Source: an uncultured Clostridiaceae bacterium (lineage in GTDB: Bacteria; Bacillota; Clostridia; Lachnospirales; Lachnospiraceae). Taken from it: a stretch of 5,635 bases of DNA. The stretch is taken from contig CAMWMT010000208.1 of assembly GCA_947175375.1 (NCBI GenBank), forward strand, positions 1 to 5,635, given 5' to 3'. Positions 1 through 4,072 of this stretch are shown piece after piece (within the stretch, counting starts at the first letter, position 1; each line of letters begins with the position of its first letter). The notes under the pieces are model-generated. The model did not search any database, was not told where the DNA came from, and saw only the letters and a program-made list of their open reading frames with translations. A program made the translations under genes and the position numbers.

Positions 1-8
1 CTGAATCA

Positions 9-59
9 GCTTTGTCCGTCTCAATCGGACTCAGAACGTCCGTTTAAGACGGACAAAGC
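9..59. repeat. Long imperfect palindrome (hairpin-forming inverted repeat)
   Basis: The arms GCTTTGTCCGTCT (9-21) and AGACGGACAAAGC (47-59) are perfect 13-base inverted complements. Inside them, after one mismatch, two A-T pairs and a second mismatch, CGGAC (26-30) pairs with GTCCG (38-42) around a 7-base loop (31-37). The whole is a 22-position stem with 20 pairs. Neither side has a T-tract, so it is not a standard intrinsic terminator on either strand. A related CCGACTCACTGTCCG string at 58-72 resembles the inner arms. It could be an RNA structure at the end of an upstream transcript, a protein-binding palindrome or a small dispersed repeat; the sequence does not decide. Confidence 0.75.
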
Positions 60-107
60 CGACTCACTGTCCGCTCCAATCCATACAGCGCCGCATATCA
101 TACATCC

Positions 108-137
108 GGGGCTGAAATTGCCGGCAGCCCTCTTTTG
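108..137 (+). terminator. Probable Rho-independent terminator of an upstream gene
   Basis: GGGCTG (109-114) pairs with CAGCCC (125-130), a 6-bp GC-rich stem extended by a G-U pair (108/131), with a 10-base loop. It is followed directly by TCTTTTG, a short T-rich tract. This fits an intrinsic terminator for a + strand gene ending before the window, and would separate that gene from the channel gene. The T-tract is short and interrupted, and the upstream gene is not visible, so confidence is moderate. Confidence 0.5.
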
Positions 138-154
138 TAAAATGACAAAATCCC

Positions 155-188
155 TTGCATAACGAGTCCTGAAATAGTAAAGTAAAAT
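155..188 (+). promoter_or_regulatory. Weak candidate promoter for the channel gene
   Basis: After the terminator, a promoter for the channel gene would be expected between about 137 and 210. The best candidates are TTGCAT (155-160) with TAAAGT (178-183) at 17-base spacing, or a TAAAAT -10-like box (183-188) with no good -35. Neither is close to the SigA consensus. The assignment rests mostly on position. Confidence 0.25.
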
Positions 189-223
189 CAGTTCATTCTA
201 CTGGTATACGGGAGGAGGCATAT

Positions 224-1420
224 ATGAAAGCCGAGACGAAAAAAAGACGGATATTCGACATTATCCAGATTGGTTTCGATGAGGATCTGGAGAGCCGACT
301 GTTTGACATTATACTGATGCTGATGATCCTGGTTAATTTGTTTATTGCCTTTTTTTCGACTTTTGACGGCTCTGAACCGTACATGGGAGTTCTCGGTATC
401 GTTGAGTTGATCACGGTGATCGCATTTGGCGTGGAATACGGGCTTCGGATCTGGACGGCGGAATATCTGTATCCAGATATATCGAGGGGAAAAGCTATAT
501 TCCGTTATATGATGTCCTTTAATGGGTTGATCGATCTGCTTTCATTTTTTCCATATTTTCTTCCTGTTTTTTTCCCAGCAGGAGTCGTGGCATTTCGGAT
601 GTTCCGGGTAGTGAGAATCTTCCGGCTCTTCCGGATCAACGCATATTATGATGCACTGAATGTGATCGGAGAAGTTATTCATAGCAAAAAGGATCAGATA
701 TTGTCATCCATTTTCATCATTCTGGTACTGATGATGGCGTCATCCCTGTTCATGTACAGCCTGGAGCATGGGGCACAGCCTGAGGTGTTTCGGAACGCAT
801 TTTCCGGTTTTTGGTGGGCAGTATCCACACTTCTGACAGTTGGATATGGAGATATCTATCCCATTACGATTCCAGGACGTATCTTTGGCATTGTGATTAC
901 CTTTCTTGGGGTGGGGATGGTGGCGATCCCTACCGGTATCTTATCGGCAGGTTTCGTAGAGCAGTATACAAAGCTGAAGAGCCTGGACGATTATTCCATA
1001 GAGACAGAACTTCGGTTCGTCCGGCTGAAAATAGAAGAGAATCATCCATGGGTTGGACGAAAGGTCCGGGAACTTTCTCTGCCGCCGGGACTTTTGATCG
1101 CAGTTATTCAGAGAAAAGGAGAGGTGGTCGTGCCAAGAGGCGAGACTGCGATCTTGCAGGGAGATCAGATTATCGTGGGAGCGGAAGGTTATCAGGGAGA
1201 CGCAGGAATCAAGCTGAAAGAGATGATTTTAAAGGAACATCATCCATGGGCAGGTCAGAAGATCAAAGATCTGGATATCTCCAGACAGACGCTGATCCTG
1301 ATGGTCCGCCGGGATGGACAACTTCTGATGCCGGGCGGAGATCTGAAGCTTCGGACGGGGGATATGGTTTTGCTGTATACGAAGAAGACGTATCGGGATA
1401 TGCAGACGGTGGAAGTTTGA
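224..1420 (+). CDS. Voltage-gated-type potassium channel with tandem RCK_C (TrkA_C) domains
   Basis: Predicted six-transmembrane K+ channel subunit in the cytoplasmic membrane, 398 aa; such channels work as tetramers. Visible: S1 about 26-46, S2 about 53-78, acidic/aromatic S3 about 100-117, and S4 about 121-138 with five arginines at every third position (125, 128, 131, 134, 137). S5 is about 158-180, followed by a pore helix, the K+ selectivity filter TVGYGD (205-210) and S6 about 218-242. Two RCK_C-like repeats follow, about 262-320 and 331-387; each begins with an HPW-x-G-x-K motif (274-280, 340-346). There is no Rossmann (GxGxxG) RCK_N domain between S6 and these repeats, unlike MthK-type channels. 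RCK_C domains bind ligands such as c-di-AMP in some Firmicute K+ transporters; ligand gating here is inference. The start is supported by GGAGGAGG at 211-218, five bases upstream. It probably sits in its own transcription unit, since a terminator lies upstream and a new promoter downstream. No terminator hairpin follows its stop. Ion selectivity and voltage dependence are inferred from motifs. Confidence 0.93.
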   Translation: MKAETKKRRIFDIIQIGFDEDLESRLFDIILMLMILVNLFIAFFSTFDGSEPYMGVLGIVELITVIAFGVEYGLRIWTAEYLYPDISRGKAIFRYMMSFNGLIDLLSFFPYFLPVFFPAGVVAFRMFRVVRIFRLFRINAYYDALNVIGEVIHSKKDQILSSIFIILVLMMASSLFMYSLEHGAQPEVFRNAFSGFWWAVSTLLTVGYGDIYPITIPGRIFGIVITFLGVGMVAIPTGILSAGFVEQYTKLKSLDDYSIETELRFVRLKIEENHPWVGRKVRELSLPPGLLIAVIQRKGEVVVPRGETAILQGDQIIVGAEGYQGDAGIKLKEMILKEHHPWAGQKIKDLDISRQTLILMVRRDGQLLMPGGDLKLRTGDMVLLYTKKTYRDMQTVEV

Positions 1421-1441
1421 GTCAGGGCTATTTTGGGACGG

Positions 1442-1470
1442 TTGAAGAAAAACAAAAATCTGTGTATAAT
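1442..1470 (+). promoter_or_regulatory. SigA-type promoter for the Uma2-AAA genes
   Basis: TTGAAG (1442-1447) matches four of six -35 positions, and a perfect TATAAT (1465-1470) follows after exactly 17 bases, with TGTG just before it. Transcription would begin near 1477, giving a leader of about 136 bases before the Uma2 start at 1613. The promoter lies 22 bases after the channel stop, so the Uma2 gene does not depend on channel transcription. It is the best promoter match noticed by eye in the window. Confidence 0.7.
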
Positions 1471-1596
1471 GAATCCATACAATTCAGAGCCGGATTAAGT
1501 ATTAGAGGAAAACGGAGGCAGGGAAAAAAGAAATTGTGCTACTGTTTACGGAACCGATGAATAGAGCAGTCGGAATATTCTGGCAGACATGGTAAA

Positions 1597-1603
1597 GAAA
1601 GGA
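1597..1603 (+). promoter_or_regulatory. Ribosome binding site that sets the Uma2 start
   Basis: GAAAGGA lies 9 bases before the ATG at 1613. An in-frame ATG at 1589 has no purine-rich site at a useful distance, and its codons would lie across this ribosome binding site. The start at 1613 is therefore preferred. Confidence 0.75.
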
Positions 1604-1612
1604 TGTGATACG

Positions 1613-2167
1613 ATGGTATCTGTAGTGAATGAACACTGGAGAGATGAAAAAATAAATGGCATTGTTTATGATATGTCACCAGCTCCAGGATATCGACATG
1701 GAATCATTGACAGTAATATACACACGATTATAAAGCAGGGGTTAAGAGACAGTTTGTGCCTTGTATTTATGGAGAATCTCGATTTCAAATATCATCCAGA
1801 GGAAAATGATGATTATGTATGTCCTGATATCATGGTTGTATGTGACAGGACGAAACTGAAGGGAGGGGCGTACAGTGGAACGCCTAAATTTATTGCTGAG
1901 ACGTTAAGCCCATCCACGGCAAAAAGAGATAAAACAGAAAAAAAGGAAATTTATGAAAAAGCGGGTGTAGAAGAATACTGGATTGTTTCACCACAGGGAA
2001 GTGTGGAAATCTATTACCTGGAGAACGACAAATATGTTATGAAACATAATTATATGCTTGAAGATGATCCGGAAGACGAACATTATAATGCGGAAACGGT
2101 GATTCGTCTCAGAGCGTTTCCGCATATCACAATGGAATTGAGAGATATATTTGAAAAGGTAGATTAA
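1613..2167 (+). CDS. Uma2 family protein (DUF820), predicted PD-(D/E)XK endonuclease
   Basis: 184 aa, about the usual length for the family. The N-terminal NGIVYDMSPAPGYRHG (15-30) is the typical Uma2 opening with a conserved Met-Ser-Pro and His. The predicted nuclease core follows: YVCPDIMVV (68-76) with the Pro-Asp pair 71-72, then PKFIAETLSPST (91-102) with Glu96, and a conserved Asp106/Lys110 segment leading to YEKAGVEEYWIV (114-125). These match the family signature (PD..., E-x-LSPST, AGV-EYWIV), so the active site looks intact. The family is structurally related to restriction-type nucleases, but its biological role is not established. The gene has its own promoter and lies 91 bases before AAA-1 with no terminator between them, so co-transcription is likely. 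Its last 78 bases are copied again after AAA-1. A longer form starting at 1589 is possible but less likely. Confidence 0.92.
   Translation: MVSVVNEHWRDEKINGIVYDMSPAPGYRHGIIDSNIHTIIKQGLRDSLCLVFMENLDFKYHPEENDDYVCPDIMVVCDRTKLKGGAYSGTPKFIAETLSPSTAKRDKTEKKEIYEKAGVEEYWIVSPQGSVEIYYLENDKYVMKHNYMLEDDPEDEHYNAETVIRLRAFPHITMELRDIFEKVD
2090..2167 (+). repeat. Direct repeat copy A: 3' end of the Uma2 gene
   Basis: The last 78 bases of the Uma2 gene, from an Ala codon (GCG, residue 160) to the TAA stop, recur at 3940-4017 in the same orientation. 71 of 78 bases match. The longest perfect run is 44 bases (2123-2166 against 3973-4016). Similarity stops abruptly upstream of 2090/3940 and is not evident after the stop codons. 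The two copies bracket AAA-1 and are 1850 bases apart, start to start. Confidence 0.93.
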
Positions 2168-2248
2168 AAACAGATTATATAGGGTGTGCCGACCAGACAG
2201 GACCTGCGGAAAATGGATGAGAGAGAAAAAGAGTAACAGTGAACGGGG

Positions 2249-2254
2249 AAGGAG
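2249..2254 (+). promoter_or_regulatory. Ribosome binding site that sets the AAA-1 start
   Basis: AAGGAG, within GGGGAAGGAGAG (2245-2256), ends 4 bases before the ATG at 2259. In-frame ATGs at 2184 and 2217 would add 25 or 14 residues with no counterpart upstream of the AAA-2 start. Both paralogues begin Met-Ala-Arg at this position, so 2259 is preferred. Confidence 0.75.
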
Positions 2255-2258
2255 AGAG

Positions 2259-3956
2259 ATGGCAAGAACCGTAGGAATTGGATATCAGGATTTTGAACAA
2301 CTGATAAAAAACCATATATTTTATGTGGATAAGACAACATTTATTAAGGAATGGTGGGAGAACAAAGATGTTGTAACGCTGATCACACGGCCCAGACGAT
2401 TTGGCAAGACTTTGAACATGAGCATGTTGGAACAGTTCCTGTCTGTGGAGTATGCGGGCAGGGGAGACCTTTTTGAGGGGTTTGCGATCTGGGAGGAAGA
2501 GAAATACCGGAAGATGCAGGGAACGTATCCGGTAATCGCCTTGAGCTTTGCGGATATAAAAGAGACATCTTTTCCGGAGGCGAGGAAAAAGATCTGCTAT
2601 ACCATTGAAAAACTGTTCCATCGATATCCGTATCTGTTGAACAGTGATCTGCTGAATCAGCGGGAAAAAGATTATTTTTGCAAAGTTTCAGCAGAAATGG
2701 AAGACTATATAGTGACTTCGTCTCTTGGAACTTTGTCAGAATATCTGTATCGATATTATGGCAGGAAAGTAATTATCCTGCTGGATGAATATGATACGCC
2801 CATGCAGGAAGCCTATGTACATGGGTACTGGGAGGAACTGGTGGAGTTCACCAGAAGTCTGTTCAATTCCACCTTTAAGACGAATCCGTATCTGGACCGT
2901 GCAGTAATGACAGGAATTACGAGGGTCAGCAAGGAATCCATCTTCTCGGATCTGAATAACCTGGAGGTTGTGACAACTACCTCTGAAAAATATGAGACGT
3001 CTTTTGGCTTCACGCAGCAGGAGGTATGGGAAGCGCTGGATGAATATGGATTATCAGAAAAAAAAGAAAAAGTCAAAGAGTGGTATGACGGTTTTACCTT
3101 TGGAAAGCAGTTTGGTATCTACAATCCATGGTCTATTTTGAATTATTTGGATAAGCATAGGTTTTCCACCTGGTGGGCTAATACCAGCAGCAATAGTCTG
3201 GTGGGAAAGGTGATTCGGGAGGGAAGCAAAGACATAAAACTGACGATGGAAAGCCTGCTGAAAGGGGAAGCTTTCCATACCCAGATAGACGAGCAGATTG
3301 TATTCAGCCAGCTGGATATTACAGAGAATGCCATCTGGAGTCTGCTCCTTGCCAGCGGCTATCTGAAAGTGGAAAATTACTGGACAGATGAAAAAAATGA
3401 ACGGGAAACTTATGCCCTATGTTTGACGAATCGCGAAGTCCGGATCATGTTTGAACAGATGATCGAGGGGTGGTTTGCACAGAGAATTCCAGCCTATAAT
3501 GATTTTATCAAAGCGCTGAAACAGGGAGATCTGGATTCGATGAATGAGTATATGAATCGGGTTGCTCTTGCGACGTTCAGCAGTTTTGATACAGGGGTAC
3601 AGCCTTCAGAAGCGGAACCAGAGCGCTTCTATCATGGATTTGTTCTGGGGTTGATGGTGGATTTGTCCGGAAGCTATACGATCCTCTCTAACCGGGAGAG
3701 TGGTTTTGGAAGATATGATGTGATGCTGGAACCGAAGAATGCGTCGGATGACGCATATATTCTGGAATTCAAGGTAAAGAACCGAAAGGAAAAGGATCTG
3801 GAAGAGACTGTGCAGAATGCGCTTCTGCAGATTGAAGAAAAGCAGTATGCGGCATCCTTGGAAGCGAAAGGAATCCCAAAGGAACAAATCCGGTGTTATG
3901 GGTTTGCGTTTGAAGGGAAGCGGGTGCTGATCGGGTGGGGCGGAAACAGTGATTAG
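2259..3956 (+). CDS. AAA-1: AAA-ATPase-like protein with C-terminal PD-(D/E)XK nuclease domain (DUF1703/PDDEXK_9)
   Basis: 565 aa, the usual size for this two-domain family. The N-terminal AAA-ATPase-like domain (about 5-235) has the family's nucleotide-binding loop RPRRFGKT (44-51), in which GKT is kept but the first Walker A glycine is Arg/Pro. It also has a Walker B VIILLDEYD (171-179, Asp176-Glu177) and a sensor-like MTGITRVSKES (217-227). A middle region with WYDGF (275-279) and YNPWSILNYL (288-297) is typical of the family. The C-terminal nuclease domain (about 455-560) has RYDVML with Asp487 and EFK at 503-505, the expected D...E-x-K metal-binding set, so both active sites look intact. 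Predicted cytoplasmic; no signal peptide or membrane segment. The biological role of the family is unknown, and a DNA-acting function is inferred from the fold. It lies downstream of the Uma2 gene, probably in the same transcript. Oddity: the codons from Gly561 to the stop (3939-3956) lie on a copied Uma2 3' end read in another frame, so the native C-terminus was probably altered. Confidence 0.93.
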   Translation: MARTVGIGYQDFEQLIKNHIFYVDKTTFIKEWWENKDVVTLITRPRRFGKTLNMSMLEQFLSVEYAGRGDLFEGFAIWEEEKYRKMQGTYPVIALSFADIKETSFPEARKKICYTIEKLFHRYPYLLNSDLLNQREKDYFCKVSAEMEDYIVTSSLGTLSEYLYRYYGRKVIILLDEYDTPMQEAYVHGYWEELVEFTRSLFNSTFKTNPYLDRAVMTGITRVSKESIFSDLNNLEVVTTTSEKYETSFGFTQQEVWEALDEYGLSEKKEKVKEWYDGFTFGKQFGIYNPWSILNYLDKHRFSTWWANTSSNSLVGKVIREGSKDIKLTMESLLKGEAFHTQIDEQIVFSQLDITENAIWSLLLASGYLKVENYWTDEKNERETYALCLTNREVRIMFEQMIEGWFAQRIPAYNDFIKALKQGDLDSMNEYMNRVALATFSSFDTGVQPSEAEPERFYHGFVLGLMVDLSGSYTILSNRESGFGRYDVMLEPKNASDDAYILEFKVKNRKEKDLEETVQNALLQIEEKQYAASLEAKGIPKEQIRCYGFAFEGKRVLIGWGGNSD

Positions 3957-4017
3957 TCTCAGAGCACTTTCACATATCACAATGGAATTGAGAGATATAT
4001 TTGAAAAGGTAGATTAG
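3940..4017 (+). pseudogene. Uma2 3'-end remnant (direct repeat copy B) between AAA-1 and AAA-2
   Basis: This segment matches 2090-2167 at 71 of 78 bases. In its own frame it still encodes the end of Uma2 (AETVISLRALSHITM and on to EKVD, then TAG). There are three amino-acid changes (Arg to Ser, Phe to Leu, Pro to Ser) and no internal stop. The rest of the Uma2 gene is missing: sequence before 3940 is AAA-1 coding sequence, and the Uma2 frame meets a TGA at 3928-3930. No ribosome binding site or convincing start serves it, so it is a gene fragment, not a small gene. Its first 17 bases overlap the end of AAA-1 in a different frame. It may be left from a former second Uma2-AAA pair, or be a duplication made when AAA-1 was inserted. 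A retained role as a leader or promoter region for AAA-2 is possible but unproven. Confidence 0.9.
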
Positions 4018-4058
4018 GCATAAGAAAAATACTGGGGGTACAGGAAAACAGGACAGAC

Positions 4059-4063
4059 AGGAG
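4059..4063 (+). promoter_or_regulatory. Ribosome binding site of AAA-2
   Basis: AGGAG lies 9 bases before the ATG at 4073. The frame is open upstream back to a TAG at 4010-4012 but holds no other ATG, so this is the clear start. The 55 bases between the Uma2 remnant and this ATG show no terminator or strong promoter. Confidence 0.75.
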
Positions 4064-4072
4064 AATCAGAGA

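Noticed and set aside
133..150. AT-rich inverted repeat TTTTGT...ACAAAA after the upstream terminator
   Set aside because: Only six weak A-T-rich pairs with a six-base loop; expected by chance in AT-rich intergenic DNA and of no clear function.
1469..1498. Nine-codon ATG frame near the start of the Uma2 leader
   Set aside because: Its ATG overlaps the TATAAT box, so it would not be in the transcript from that promoter; no ribosome binding site.
811..1560. A 249-codon open frame on the + strand overlapping the channel gene
   Set aside because: It is a shadow of the channel coding frame: low-complexity Arg/Gly/Ser-rich translation, no ribosome binding site, no recognisable domain. The channel frame has clear domains across the same bases.
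2184..2258. A longer N-terminus for AAA-1 starting at 2184 or 2217
   Set aside because: The extra residues are Arg/Lys/Ser-rich, have no counterpart before AAA-2, and span a strong ribosome binding site for the ATG at 2259.
2388..2411. Loss of the first Walker A glycine (RPRRFGKT) as a sign of a dead ATPase
   Set aside because: This form is the norm for the AAA-ATPase-like family, both paralogues share it, and GKT and the Walker B Asp-Glu are intact.
2090..4017. An insertion sequence or transposon carrying AAA-1
   Set aside because: No transposase, no terminal inverted repeats and no short target duplication are seen. The bracketing repeats are coding sequence of the neighbouring gene and far longer than a usual target duplication, so homologous recombination fits better.
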